DNA of 64,000 nt from JASSUD01 sp031963415 (GCA_031963415.1 JASSUI010000001.1:868001-932000); one strand, 5' to 3'; counted from the stretch's first letter, positions 18,594-27,889 are shown. Made by a program: numbers and translations. Notes: generated by a model not told the origin, from the letters alone.

Positions 18594-18789
18594 AATCGGA
18601 GAAATGGAAGCGCTCAGTCTTCCCGCGTGGATAAGTTATCAAAAAGGCGATGCGTTCAATGTAACGCCTAGCGGCTCTCACCAACCGAACTAGACGTTCT
18701 TTCTCGCAAGAGGGCTGCTGCTTAGCTTGAATTTAGCTGTACCGGCCCTTAATTTGAATTGCCAAATAGCCGCAAACCCTTGAATTTAT

Positions 18790-18865
18790 TGGTGGAGCGG
18801 AGGAGGATCGAACTCCCGACCTTCGCATTGCGAATGCGAGGCTCTACCAACTGAGATATTCAAGT
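18790..18865 (-). tRNA. tRNA-Ala(CGC)-like gene with non-pairing acceptor stem (probable pseudo-tRNA or att relic)
   Basis: On the minus strand the 76 nt fold as a tRNA: D-arm CTCAGTTGGTAGAG, anticodon arm TCGCA-TTCGCAA-TGCGA with anticodon CGC, 5-nt variable loop, T-arm GGGAG-TTCGATC-CTCCT, 3' acceptor CCGCTCC, then ACCA. The 5' seven bases are ACTTGAA, which do not pair with CCGCTCC; GGAGCGG would be expected. So about the last 65 bases of a tRNA are intact and the 5' end is replaced. That is the pattern left when a mobile element integrates at a tRNA gene, and conjugation-type genes begin just beyond. It is probably not charged unless the acceptor stem is edited. Confidence 0.6.
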
Positions 18866-19389
18866 AAATAGCAATGGCGCAACTATAGCTATCTTTGCTT
18901 GGCATTGCTACTGTCGGTGGAAAGCCTTGTAATACGAGGCTTTAAAGCTGATGTATAAATTAAATAAGAGTGCAAATGGTGAAGAATTATTGATTTTTTC
19001 AACATTCTTCGGAGACAGCGCAATTTGCCATTTGCAGTCTTAAAAAGTCAAAAAACAGGCTATGCAGTTATGTGTTTGTACGTTTTGTACGTTTTGGATT
19101 TGATGGATAACATTGAATGGAGGAGGGGGAATGGCCTCTTTTTTAATAAAAAAGAGTTAAACGATCTGTAATGATAGATGCAATTTTTATGAAGAATTGC
19201 TAGAGGAAAGAGACAGATTAAAACATTAGAAAATTATTTATGATGCCCAATAAAAAAGCCCGATGCGGGAACATCGGGCCTTTTTAGAGTGTCGCACACA
19301 ACGGACTCCCTAGAACAACTAACTGCACTTCATACTAGGATAAAGCTTCCGCAGTGTCAACACTTCAGGGCGTTCTTCCTGGAGACTAC
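18866..19389. other. AT-rich intergenic region with a strong terminator
   Basis: Between the tRNA relic and the HTH gene. Apart from the hairpin at 19258-19285 it shows no open frame of note. The AT-rich stretch 18950-19250 could hold an origin or promoter of the mobile element, but no iterons were recognised. Confidence 0.4.
19258..19285. terminator. Rho-independent-type, probably bidirectional terminator
   Basis: Stem GCCCGATG / CATCGGGC with a 6-base loop, preceded by A6 and followed by CTTTTT, so it could stop transcription from either side. It insulates the HTH gene from upstream sequence. Confidence 0.8.
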
Positions 19390-20634
19390 ATGACTCTCAC
19401 TGCCAATAGTGAAGGAGCAAGGATTTATCCTGCCTCACCTCAAGGGTTACGCTCGCCCTTATCCATCAATAAGCGTTTTCCACAAAAAATTGCACTTGCC
19501 ATTACGGCTATTACAACCAGTCCTGCGCTTACTTCGCTGTCTTGTACCGCCAAGCATATTTTGGCGTTTGTTGTGCGCTTAGCTGAATGTACAGATCCGA
19601 TGAAACCCTCCTGGGCCTTCAAAGCAACCATAGCTAAAGAAATAGGCGTCAGCGAATCAACTGTTTATCGTGGACTAAGTGAGCTTACTCAAGCTGAATT
19701 GATAGAGCGACTAGCCCAGGAGCGGCATGCGCACAATGGACTCCTTTCTGTGGCAAAAATTAGGCTCACAAGAAAAGTATGTGTATATCTTGGCTTAATT
19801 AATGATCAATGCTGCTCTTCAAAAGGAGCGGATAATGATAAAAAAACCACCTCAAAATTTACTTATAAACATCCGTCTCTCAATTTAAAAGACGGCCATA
19901 ATAATACCTTGCTTTTAGCAAACCAAAATAATCAGTTTTTAAAAAAACAGTCTGACCAGCCTGAGAAATTTTTTATAAAAATCGCTAACCGAAAAATTCC
20001 ACAAGAACTGGCCTGGCTAGTGCAAAAAAATGATTTATCGCTTACTGGACTTTTAAGCTTAATGGGTTTGGCTCGTCAAGCAGGGCATTTTCTTTCCGAT
20101 ATCGTCAGTCGATGCCAAACAGCCATTCAACCTCATACTGGACGAGCACTTTATGCTTATTTGAGAGCACTTATTGCTAAGCCTATCGATTATGGCTACC
20201 TCCGAGCACAGAAGGAAAAAGAACAGGTACAGCAAGATCAAGAAAAAGCAGAAAAAGCCCACCGCGAAAAAACTATAAAAGAAGGCATTAAAACATTCCG
20301 AGGACGAACCTTCTTATCTACTGAAGGTATCCGTTATTCTTTTGAGGATGAATCCGGCATTAAGGTAGCCTTTCAAAGGGATGGAAGATGGTATACAGGC
20401 TATACGCCTATCCATCAGACTTACAAGCTGATTACAGCCATCAAGTCGGGCAAGCTACGCGAAATAGTAAAAGAAGAAAAGTTATCAGAAAGTGGAGGCT
20501 TATCTATCAATAAGCTAGAAGCCAAATTACAAGCATCTGCTTATATTAAAAAAATGCAAAGCATCTTCATCAAGAAAGGGGAAGCTGGTTCCCTCCCTGA
20601 AAGTCCAATGAATGCTGTAGAGGCATTAGGCTAA
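19390..20634 (+). CDS. Helix-turn-helix replication-initiator-like protein
   Basis: 414 aa from the ATG at 19390, chosen because GGAG lies 5 bp upstream; a GTG start at 19354 is possible. Residues about 60-130 form a winged helix (HILAFVVRLAECTD, then KEIGVSESTVYRGLSELTQA), as in plasmid or phage replication and helix-turn-helix proteins. A lysine/asparagine-rich linker follows; then LLSLMGLARQAGHFLSDIV and GRALYAYLRALIAKPIDYG, a C-terminal module seen, from memory, in plasmid/ICE HTH proteins; then a charged coiled coil. It is the first gene of the conjugation-type block, so a role in element replication is plausible. No catalytic motif is seen. Confidence 0.55.
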   Translation: MTLTANSEGARIYPASPQGLRSPLSINKRFPQKIALAITAITTSPALTSLSCTAKHILAFVVRLAECTDPMKPSWAFKATIAKEIGVSESTVYRGLSELTQAELIERLAQERHAHNGLLSVAKIRLTRKVCVYLGLINDQCCSSKGADNDKKTTSKFTYKHPSLNLKDGHNNTLLLANQNNQFLKKQSDQPEKFFIKIANRKIPQELAWLVQKNDLSLTGLLSLMGLARQAGHFLSDIVSRCQTAIQPHTGRALYAYLRALIAKPIDYGYLRAQKEKEQVQQDQEKAEKAHREKTIKEGIKTFRGRTFLSTEGIRYSFEDESGIKVAFQRDGRWYTGYTPIHQTYKLITAIKSGKLREIVKEEKLSESGGLSINKLEAKLQASAYIKKMQSIFIKKGEAGSLPESPMNAVEALG

Positions 20635-21033
20635 CAGCTATAAAGCAGATAAACCCTTGTATCGAGTCATACAAACTGACTGTGTTAGGTGCTGGATTTT
20701 AGGGAAACAACATGCGGGATTTAGATCGTATTGCATAGCGGTTCTGTAGCGTAGGGGCTTTTACTTGTTAAACATACGCCTATATCTATACGTATTTGTG
20801 CGACTTCATTTCTTTTTTATATCAGTGTGTTTTATTTTGAATATTTCATATATTTTTCTCGGTCAATCCAATCTAATTACCCAAATTGGAGAATTAGAAA
20901 GACACAGATACCCATTTATTTTAATAAATTAGCAATAGAAAGCAGAACATTTCAACGATCAAATAAAAATATTTATATTTTTAAAAGGCAGATGACGTTT
21001 TGTAAAAGAAAAAAATAATAATTGGGAACTGTA
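20635..21033. other. AT-rich spacer
   Basis: About 400 bp with very low GC, especially 20760-21015. A 63-codon frame at 20827-21018 is AT-driven and has no recognisable features. This may be the promoter region of the next gene; nothing else is supported. Confidence 0.4.
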
Positions 21034-21759
21034 ATGTCAGTATCAGGAATTAATACTATCAACCAAGCTTATATAGCCACAGAAAATGTCTGCAACCCTC
21101 TTTTTGATCTACGCAATGCAACCGATAACCTGCTTATACATTTAGAAACGCTCTTAAAAAATATGGTTTCTTATCAAGTTAAGCAAGGCCATTTCAAAAA
21201 ATATTACGACATCTTGCCTAACGAAAAATCTACATTTCGTTCAGTCAAAGTGAGCTACGAGGGACAAGCGGTATACAGTAATCAGGAGGCACGCGCCGCA
21301 CAGATAGAAAAGTTCAACGAATATATAGAAAGGCTCACCGCGTTTTACCACGCAATGGGAACACAGCAGATCGATGTATGGCGTACCGCTCTAGCACAGC
21401 TAGAAAGCTTTAAGCCACAGGTACAAATTGATGGGATGGTGCATGAATATATCCGCTCCTTACCCATTCAATCGCAACGGGAATGGCAGCGGCAGTTAAG
21501 TCAGGCAGACAAACAATGCGGGAAAGCTTTGCGTGCATTGGCTGAGGTGAACTGTTCAGCTAGCACCCATGCTAGCTGCCCAATTCATTCATCCCCACCT
21601 CTATCTGAGTTTCTGCAAAAACTTGTGCGAGTAGCAACACGCTTTTTAGGCTATTTGCGGCAAAGCCTTGAGCCTCTATGGAAAGATCACCTAGAACCAG
21701 AGGTGGCTGATCACTCAGTGGTTAAAGATGTCATGTTTTTTGAAAAAAGTAAGCTATAA
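21034..21759 (+). CDS. Hypothetical protein, no recognised domain
   Basis: 241 aa. The start at 21034 (ATGTCAGTATCAGG) has GGGA 6 bp upstream; a TTG at 21022 is also in frame. The protein is soluble and mostly helical, with no signal peptide or membrane segment. One short cysteine/histidine stretch (CSASTHASCPIH, about 180-191) could bind metal. The C-terminal part FLQKLVRVATRFLGYLRQSLEPLW is an amphipathic helix. It is followed by a convergent hicAB module, and the position in the mobile block suggests cargo. No function is proposed. Confidence 0.6.
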   Translation: MSVSGINTINQAYIATENVCNPLFDLRNATDNLLIHLETLLKNMVSYQVKQGHFKKYYDILPNEKSTFRSVKVSYEGQAVYSNQEARAAQIEKFNEYIERLTAFYHAMGTQQIDVWRTALAQLESFKPQVQIDGMVHEYIRSLPIQSQREWQRQLSQADKQCGKALRALAEVNCSASTHASCPIHSSPPLSEFLQKLVRVATRFLGYLRQSLEPLWKDHLEPEVADHSVVKDVMFFEKSKL

Positions 21760-21817
21760 AAGGCTGAAAAACGCAAGATTAATGCGCAATGAAAGCATAG
21801 CAAGCGAACTGAATCCG

Positions 21818-22189
21818 TTATTTATTGCAGAAGTACGGCAGATGCAGATCATACCGTTCGGATAAATCACACTCGCGCTTAATCGTTTCGATCATCCAAT
21901 CATGGATACTCATTTCTGCTTCTTTAGCTGCAACAAACGCCTTTTTATAGAGAACAGGATCCAGGTGTAGTTCAAGCTTATTGGAGAATGACGGCGAAGG
22001 AGTCTCGCCGCGTTCTTTGCAGAAGCTTAAGTAGGCTTCGATGGAATCAATAAACGCCTGCTTAAGCTGAGCAACGCTCTCGCCTTGGAAAGTGATCACG
22101 TCAGGGCTATTAATAATCTCACCGTGCAAAAGATTAGCCTCTGAATCAAACTTAACACGCCCACCGATAAAACCTTTATGTTCTAGCAT
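21818..22189 (-). CDS. hicB: HicB-family antitoxin
   Basis: 123 aa. The N-terminal HicB fold (GGRVKFDSEANLLHGEIIN, then TFQGESVAQLKQAFIDSIEAYLSFC) should bind and mask HicA. The C-terminal ribbon-helix-helix-like segment LHLDPVLYKKAFVAAKEAEMSIHDWMIETI should bind the operon promoter. It starts 4 bp after the hicA stop with AGAAAGGG as Shine-Dalgarno, so the two are co-translated in the order toxin-antitoxin, as usual for hicAB. Confidence 0.85.
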   Translation of the reverse strand: MLEHKGFIGGRVKFDSEANLLHGEIINSPDVITFQGESVAQLKQAFIDSIEAYLSFCKERGETPSPSFSNKLELHLDPVLYKKAFVAAKEAEMSIHDWMIETIKRECDLSERYDLHLPYFCNK

Positions 22190-22193
22190 TGCT

Positions 22194-22445
22194 TTACCCT
22201 TTCTGTTCTAAAAGATGTCTAATGGCGAGCATCGTGCCTACATCCACTACAGTTGGAGAATGCAGCCTATGCAATATGGCTTTGTTGCCATCCAATACAA
22301 TGCTTACCCTTGAATCAGCACCTTCAATTACGTCAGCGCCCAACTGATTGACTAAAACTGATTTTACGCCGCCCCATAAGAGACCACGCGGCACGGGCGT
22401 CTCAAAAAAAATATCGAAACTATATTCGTCTTCTGTATTTGGCAT
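22194..22445 (-). CDS. hicA: HicA-family mRNA interferase toxin
   Basis: 83 aa. The segment FDIFFETPVPRGLLWGGVKSV, then LGADVIEGADSRVSIVLDGNKA, then HRLHSP matches the longer HicA type with consensus LExIFxxPVPxxIxW...GSRVxxxLxG...HRPHP. Here the histidine motif reads HRLHSP, so the active-site histidine is kept but the prolines differ. HicA has a dsRNA-binding-like fold and cleaves mRNA. Together with hicB directly downstream the module looks complete, and such modules stabilise mobile elements. Confidence 0.72.
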   Translation of the reverse strand: MPNTEDEYSFDIFFETPVPRGLLWGGVKSVLVNQLGADVIEGADSRVSIVLDGNKAILHRLHSPTVVDVGTMLAIRHLLEQKG

Positions 22446-22709
22446 AGGTTTATGATGCGGTAGAGGGGTTCAATAGGTTTTGACTGCGCTTGAATAAAAC
22501 GCCGCCTGGCGCGAGAAAGAGCATATTTAATACCTGATCGCTTTATTTCAATAGTTCACAAACACACGCGCTTCTCTGTTCGTCCGACTTTTTCCTACCA
22601 ATCAAAAAGAAACAATTCGCTTTAATTTCCCAAATTGAGGAAATAAGCCGCACTCACATAGGTCAAGGCTCTGTCAGTATTGAGAGAACTAAGAAATGAT
22701 CAACATGAG

Positions 22710-25100
22710 ATGCTGGGCGTTTTAAAAAGATTTCTTACAGGGACGAGGCAGCCGCATGGAGGCACAACACTCGTGCCGCCGACCTCCTATATTGATGAAA
22801 CGCTGCCGCGTTACCCCCCTTTTATTCGGGGCCTTCCTATTGTGCCGATTGAAAAAGTCTTAGCCACACAAGGCGAATTGATTGAGCGTCTAAGCGGAGC
22901 TCTTGGTTATACCCGCACCGATTTTGCGCAGTTAGTCGCGCCTGTATTAGCCCGATATGCCGCCTTTGTCCATTTCCTGCCCGCCTCTGAAACGCATCAT
23001 CATCGAGGCGCAGGCGGTCTATTACGTCATGGACTCGAAGTCGCCTTTTGGGCGGCACAAGCTTCTGATGCGTTGATATTTTCAATGGAAGGAACACCGC
23101 GTGAGCGACGAGAGAGTGAACCGCGCTGGCGTTTAGCAACCTGCTTTGCTGGACTACTCCATGATGTAGGCAAACCTCTGGCTGATCTTTCAGTAACAGA
23201 TAAAAGCGGTCACGTGATTTGGAACCCCTATACCCAGATGCTAACAGATTGGGCCAGCGACCATGATGTTCAGCGCTACTTTATTCATTGGCGAGCACAG
23301 CGCTATAAACGTCACCAGACACTTTCTATCTTGATGGTGGAGCGCATTTTACCATCGCAGACGTTGACTTACTTAGGCAAGTCCGGCCCAAAGATTGTCG
23401 CAGCCATGCTGGCGGCAATTGCAGATATGAACCTTGATCAACCCATCGCCAAATTGGTCTTGCAGGCAGACCAAGCCAGCGTTGCTCAAGATTTGCGTCA
23501 AAGTCATTTAGAGCAAGACGCTTTTGCTTATGGCATGCCCATCGAGCGCTATGTGTTTGATGCGATGCGCCGTTTGATTCAAACTGCCCAATGGAAGGTC
23601 AACGTAGCAGGCGCTATCGTCTGGTATTTTCACCAAGGGGTTTTTGTTCGGTGGAAACTAGGTATTCACGATCTTTATCAATTACTGGATGACGATCATA
23701 TTCCAGGTATTCCTAAAGACCCCGATACGCTTGCCGATATTTTGATCGAGCGTGGATTTGCATTGCCTTGTGCCGTCACAGAAAAAGGAGAGACGGCTTC
23801 TTATCGATATTGGGAGGTTATCCCGGAAGGTTTGCCTACAGACAGTGTGAGCATCAAACCCACGTTTTTAATGCTACGTCTCGCCTCACCCGATTTGGTC
23901 TTTACGACTGAACCTCCAACGCCCGCGAAGGCAAAGATCGTAGATCACATCGATCATGAGGAAATAGCTTTATCAGCACTAACCTCAAAAGCAGAAAAAA
24001 TAAAAGCATCCCAAAAGGCGGAAACAAAAGAAGTTGAAATTGAATCCGTTCATTCTCAGCCTGACAAAGTGCTATCAGAACCTTGCCTTCGCCCCACTGA
24101 AGTTCTAACGGAACAATGTGCGTCTATAACAAAAGAACGAACTCAACACAATGATAAAGATGAAATTGAGCCACACCTTGATCCCAAAGCAGTACTAGAA
24201 AAATTGATCAGTACCTATAGGGAAGCGGCGGATATTTTAAAAGAAGCGATTTGGCCGACGTTGGACGGTAAACAGGTACTCGGCGAGGTGATTGAGCTTT
24301 TCCAACACAACGTGGCAATTCTCTATCCTGAAGGTGTCCAGAAACTCGGTATTGTCGCGGAGGTAACGAGGCAATTATCCCAAGCTAACGCGATTGTCTC
24401 TGATTCGATTTTGCTTGGGCGTAAGGTACAAGAGTGCAATGGCAGAAAAGTTCTTATGCTAGCAAAACCATTATCCGAAGCAATAATCGCTGCACTGAAT
24501 GAGCTAGCTCACAATGAGGATATAGCCACTGCAAAGAAAGCTTATCAGGGGGTTAATCAACATCCCTATCAAAAGAAAAGATTTGGAAATCAAGAAGAAC
24601 AACGCCCTTCCTTTGTTCTATCCAAACCCGCAGCTGAATCGGCCTTGAGAGAGGAATCAAGATCAACAACAAATAAAACTACAACACTTCTTGTTGATAC
24701 TCAACCTATTTTACTCAGTCACGAAGACACCTCAAAGAATCAAGATGACAAAGAAACATGTCAGCAGAGCGAGCTAAATGTTCTGTTCACACTAAAACCA
24801 GAAACACAACCAGAAAAAGAACATCTAGAGGATATGGCTTTCACACCGCAGATAACCTACGAAAGAGCCATCCAAATGCTGAAAACCATGATTCAAGAGC
24901 GTAACGGGCGCTGGCTTGTCACTCCCGTAATGCAAGAAGACATTCATCTCGTCACTAGCGATCACGCGCTAGATCGAATGATTGAAGCGCACCCAGAATT
25001 GGGCAATCAATACCAACTGCGTAATCGCATTCTGTTAGATCGACATACACCGCTGTTGCGCATCCAGGCAGGTCAATTGAGATTAAAAATAAAAGAATAA
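22710..25100 (+). CDS. traI: MobH-type conjugative relaxase (TraI_2 domain)
   Basis: 796 aa from ATG 22710; a TTG at 22680 would add 10 residues, and neither start has a clear Shine-Dalgarno. The N-terminal TraI_2 region contains the relaxase HD-type motif: HHHRGAGGLLRHGLEVAFWA (about 100-119) and GLLHDVGKP (about 150-158). That domain nicks oriT in MobH-family ICEs and plasmids. The middle (430-480) is low-complexity and charged. The C-terminus (about 710-790) has a winged-helix-like TraI_2 C domain (WLVTPVMQEDIHLVTSDHAL). traD starts 4 bp downstream, so they are one operon. Confidence 0.85.
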   Translation: MLGVLKRFLTGTRQPHGGTTLVPPTSYIDETLPRYPPFIRGLPIVPIEKVLATQGELIERLSGALGYTRTDFAQLVAPVLARYAAFVHFLPASETHHHRGAGGLLRHGLEVAFWAAQASDALIFSMEGTPRERRESEPRWRLATCFAGLLHDVGKPLADLSVTDKSGHVIWNPYTQMLTDWASDHDVQRYFIHWRAQRYKRHQTLSILMVERILPSQTLTYLGKSGPKIVAAMLAAIADMNLDQPIAKLVLQADQASVAQDLRQSHLEQDAFAYGMPIERYVFDAMRRLIQTAQWKVNVAGAIVWYFHQGVFVRWKLGIHDLYQLLDDDHIPGIPKDPDTLADILIERGFALPCAVTEKGETASYRYWEVIPEGLPTDSVSIKPTFLMLRLASPDLVFTTEPPTPAKAKIVDHIDHEEIALSALTSKAEKIKASQKAETKEVEIESVHSQPDKVLSEPCLRPTEVLTEQCASITKERTQHNDKDEIEPHLDPKAVLEKLISTYREAADILKEAIWPTLDGKQVLGEVIELFQHNVAILYPEGVQKLGIVAEVTRQLSQANAIVSDSILLGRKVQECNGRKVLMLAKPLSEAIIAALNELAHNEDIATAKKAYQGVNQHPYQKKRFGNQEEQRPSFVLSKPAAESALREESRSTTNKTTTLLVDTQPILLSHEDTSKNQDDKETCQQSELNVLFTLKPETQPEKEHLEDMAFTPQITYERAIQMLKTMIQERNGRWLVTPVMQEDIHLVTSDHALDRMIEAHPELGNQYQLRNRILLDRHTPLLRIQAGQLRLKIKE

Positions 25101-25104
25101 GAAC

Positions 25105-26940
25105 ATGCCTTTACAAGATGACTCTTTAGCCTATGAATCTCCCTGGCGGCCAAACTATGAAATGCTATCCGTAGCGGGATGGGTGAGTGCGGCAATCATC
25201 GGATTGGCAGTGCGGTCGCTCAGCACAATGCCTGCTGAACCTTTTTATTGGATCAGTAGCATCTGTGCCTTCATGATTTTGATCAGACTCCCTAAAGCTG
25301 TTAAGTTGCACCGACTACAAAAACGTTTGCGTGGGCATGGCCTTTCTTTTTTATCTTTGCACGATCTCAAAAAAAAGATGGCAAAACATTCTAATGCCCT
25401 GTGGTTAGGATACGGTTTTGTTTGGGAAAACCGCCATACGCAACGAGCCTTTGAAGTGCTTAAGCGTGACTGGCAAGCGATTGCGCCTCCTATCTCAAAA
25501 AAACAGACCACACAAACGGTTGGACAGCCTTGGATTCATGGCCTGGAGCTTAAAGAAGAAGAGCAATATCTGCCGCTAAATCATCTAGAGGGACATACTT
25601 TTCTTCAAGGGACGACTGGCAGCGGTAAAACGCGAATGTTTGATTTGCTCATCGCACAAGCTATTTTCCGTGAAGAGGCGGTGATTATCATTGACCCCAA
25701 AGGCGATAAAGAAATGCGGGACAATGCACGCCGCGCTTGCGAAGCCATCGGTCATCCTGAGCGATTTGTGGCCTTTCATCCTGCCTTCCCCGAAGACAGT
25801 GTGCGCCTTGACCCGCTACGCAACTTCACGCGGGTCACTGAGCTTGCAAGCCGCCTCGCTGCGTTAATTCCGTCTGAAACAGGCGCTGACCCCTTTAAAT
25901 CTTTTGGCTGGCAAGCGTTAAATAATATTGCGCAAGGCTTAGTGTTGATTTGCGAGCGTCCAAACCTCATCTTATTGCGCCGCTATCTAGAAGGTGGCTC
26001 AGCAGGTTTGGTCAGTCGTGCTGTACAAGCATACAGTGCACGTGTCTTGCCTCATTGGGAAAACAAAGCTAAGCCATATCTTGATAAAACCCAAGCAGGT
26101 TCACGCGAAAGGCGCGCTACGGCGATGATGCGCTTTTATTATGATGAGGTTCAGCCTGAACATCCCAATGCAGATTTAGAGGGACTGCTGTCGATGTTCC
26201 AACATGACACCGCCCACTTTGCCAAGATGGTGGCGTCTTTGTTGCCGATCATGAATATGCTGACGTCAGGCGACTTAGGCAAGCTACTTTCACCGAATCC
26301 CAGTGATTTAAAAGACGAGCGACCTATCACAGACACGGCCAAGATCATTAACAACGGCCAAGTCGCTTATATTGGCCTAGACTGTTTAACCGACAGCATG
26401 GTCGGCAGCGCAATCGGTTCTATCGTGGTGTCAGATTTAGCTGCCGTCGCGGGAGATCGTTACAACTACGGCATCAATAACCGCCGAGTAAATCTTTTTG
26501 TTGACGAATCAGCTGAAGTCATCAATGAGTCAGTCATCCAATTGCTCAACAAGGGTCGCGGAGCGGGATTCAGTTTATCTATTGCCGCGCAAACTTATGC
26601 TGACCTGGTAGCGCGCCTAGGAAATGAGCACCGGGCACGTCAGGTATTGGGCAATGTGAATAATCAATTTGTCTTGCGCATCATTGATTCCGAGACACAG
26701 CAATACATCGTAGATGGCCTACCTAAAACCCGCATCAAGCATGTGATGCGTACACAGGGCCAGACAACGCTTAGCGAATCTCCCTGGTTATATGGTGGCA
26801 ATCAAGGAGAACGTTTGATCGAGGAAGAAGCCGATCTGTTTCCTGCTCCGCTACTCGGCATGCTGCCTAATTTGGAATATATCGCCAAGATTTCAGGGGG
26901 GAAAATTATTAAAGGGCGTTTTCCTGTGCTGACACAATAA
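25105..26940 (+). CDS. traD: Type IV coupling protein TraD
   Basis: 611-aa inner-membrane ATPase that links the relaxosome to the conjugative type IV secretion channel. Two N-terminal membrane helices (about 20-40 and 45-65) are followed by a FtsK/VirD4 motor with Walker A GTTGSGKT (about 168-175), Walker B VNLFVDESAEV (about 463-473) and the Q motif SIAAQTYADL (about 492-501). It is closest to TraD of SPI-7/PFGI-1-like ICEs. No mating-pair-formation genes follow in the window, so transfer would need genes elsewhere or is lost. Confidence 0.88.
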   Translation: MPLQDDSLAYESPWRPNYEMLSVAGWVSAAIIGLAVRSLSTMPAEPFYWISSICAFMILIRLPKAVKLHRLQKRLRGHGLSFLSLHDLKKKMAKHSNALWLGYGFVWENRHTQRAFEVLKRDWQAIAPPISKKQTTQTVGQPWIHGLELKEEEQYLPLNHLEGHTFLQGTTGSGKTRMFDLLIAQAIFREEAVIIIDPKGDKEMRDNARRACEAIGHPERFVAFHPAFPEDSVRLDPLRNFTRVTELASRLAALIPSETGADPFKSFGWQALNNIAQGLVLICERPNLILLRRYLEGGSAGLVSRAVQAYSARVLPHWENKAKPYLDKTQAGSRERRATAMMRFYYDEVQPEHPNADLEGLLSMFQHDTAHFAKMVASLLPIMNMLTSGDLGKLLSPNPSDLKDERPITDTAKIINNGQVAYIGLDCLTDSMVGSAIGSIVVSDLAAVAGDRYNYGINNRRVNLFVDESAEVINESVIQLLNKGRGAGFSLSIAAQTYADLVARLGNEHRARQVLGNVNNQFVLRIIDSETQQYIVDGLPKTRIKHVMRTQGQTTLSESPWLYGGNQGERLIEEEADLFPAPLLGMLPNLEYIAKISGGKIIKGRFPVLTQ

Positions 26941-26953
26941 GGGGGTGCTTAAG

Positions 26954-27580
26954 ATGAAACTTCCTCTATGGCTGTGCGCTTCGCTACTTGCGGTGGAATG
27001 CGTGATGATTTTGGTCTTCATTCCTGGGAGATGGACAGAGCATGCTATTCAACAGGAATCTGCGCTCATCAAACAGCATTTCGGCAATGAAGGCTATCTT
27101 TGGATCAAAACTCAAGCTTCGAAATGGTTTCGAGCAAGCATAATCGATTCTGGTATTGATGCCGGTATACGTCGTGTTTATCTGCCCGACAAAGCAAGAC
27201 AACCATCTAAAGGGATGGAACATTTTGCACGCCCCTGGTTTACATGGTTAGAAGGTCGCATCCAAGCACTGATAAATGTGATCTATCAATTCTACGTACG
27301 TTTAGCTCTGCTGCTTGCTTGGCTTCTGTATATGTTAATTTTGCTCGTGCCTGCTATGTTTGATGGATGGATGACGTGGAAAATCAAGCGCACCAATTTT
27401 GATTATGTGAGTCCTGCTATTCATCGTTATAGCTTGCATGGTTTGGTTTTCTTGCCTATTGGATTGGGATTGATCTTTTTATTACCCCTTACCATCAACC
27501 CGATGATTATCCCCGTTGCGATGATGCTAGCGTGCCTTTTGTTGGGATGGGTATTGGGGAATTGGCAAAAACGCATTTGA
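26954..27580 (+). CDS. ICE membrane protein, TIGR03747-like
   Basis: 208 aa from ATG 26954, with GGGGG 8 bp upstream; the traD stop is 13 bp before. Hydrophobic segments lie near 5-22, 98-122, 152-172 and 180-200. In SPI-7/PFGI-1-type elements a TIGR03747 membrane protein follows traD in the same order, which supports the call. Its exact role in conjugation is unknown. It is the last recognisable ICE gene; beyond it are a palindrome and NLR/IS debris. Confidence 0.7.
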   Translation: MKLPLWLCASLLAVECVMILVFIPGRWTEHAIQQESALIKQHFGNEGYLWIKTQASKWFRASIIDSGIDAGIRRVYLPDKARQPSKGMEHFARPWFTWLEGRIQALINVIYQFYVRLALLLAWLLYMLILLVPAMFDGWMTWKIKRTNFDYVSPAIHRYSLHGLVFLPIGLGLIFLLPLTINPMIIPVAMMLACLLLGWVLGNWQKRI

Positions 27581-27709
27581 AGCATTTTTCAACAATGTCC
27601 GTTTATTCTGTGTTTCTGAAAATGTACCCGCCTTGGCTTCTTTGAGAGAGGAGGAAGCTTGTCTATTTTTCGTTTCTGTGGTTTCGGTAAGGTGATATTT
27701 GAACAGGCT

Positions 27710-27763
27710 GAGGTTGTCAGGTAGTAGGAGCATAGTAATGCGCTCCTACTACCTGACAACCTC
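27710..27763. repeat. Perfect 22-bp inverted repeat, 10-base spacer
   Basis: Arms 27710-27731 (starting GAGGTTGTCAGGTAGTAGGA) and 27742-27763 are exact complements. It lies between the last ICE gene and an NLR fragment. There is no T-tract. It may be two abutting terminal repeats of a lost element, or a palindromic mobile repeat. Confidence 0.88.
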
Positions 27764-27770
27764 GCTTATG

Positions 27771-27889
27771 CAGTGGTTTCATTTTGAAATGAAATTAAGT
27801 AGAGATAGTGTAAGTTGCGTTGGGTCGCCAGATTGCTTTTCCGGAGCATCTGTTGCTGAGAGCCTTAAAGCAGACTAATGGCGAAAAAG
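27771..27889 (+). pseudogene. NLR (NACHT-HEAT type) fragment cut by IS6
   Basis: QWFHFEMKLSRDSVS, then in the next frame ALGRQIAFPEHLLLRAL, align with QWLEFEVNGRSDYSRLGSQ and VFPEHLLLESL at the NACHT-to-HEAT junction of the gene at 28993. The segment ends exactly at the IS6 left end and has one frameshift. It records another NLR copy destroyed here. Confidence 0.65.

Noticed and set aside
20827..21018. 63-codon frame before the orphan gene
   Set aside because: Extremely AT-rich, no ribosome site or similarity; likely non-coding.
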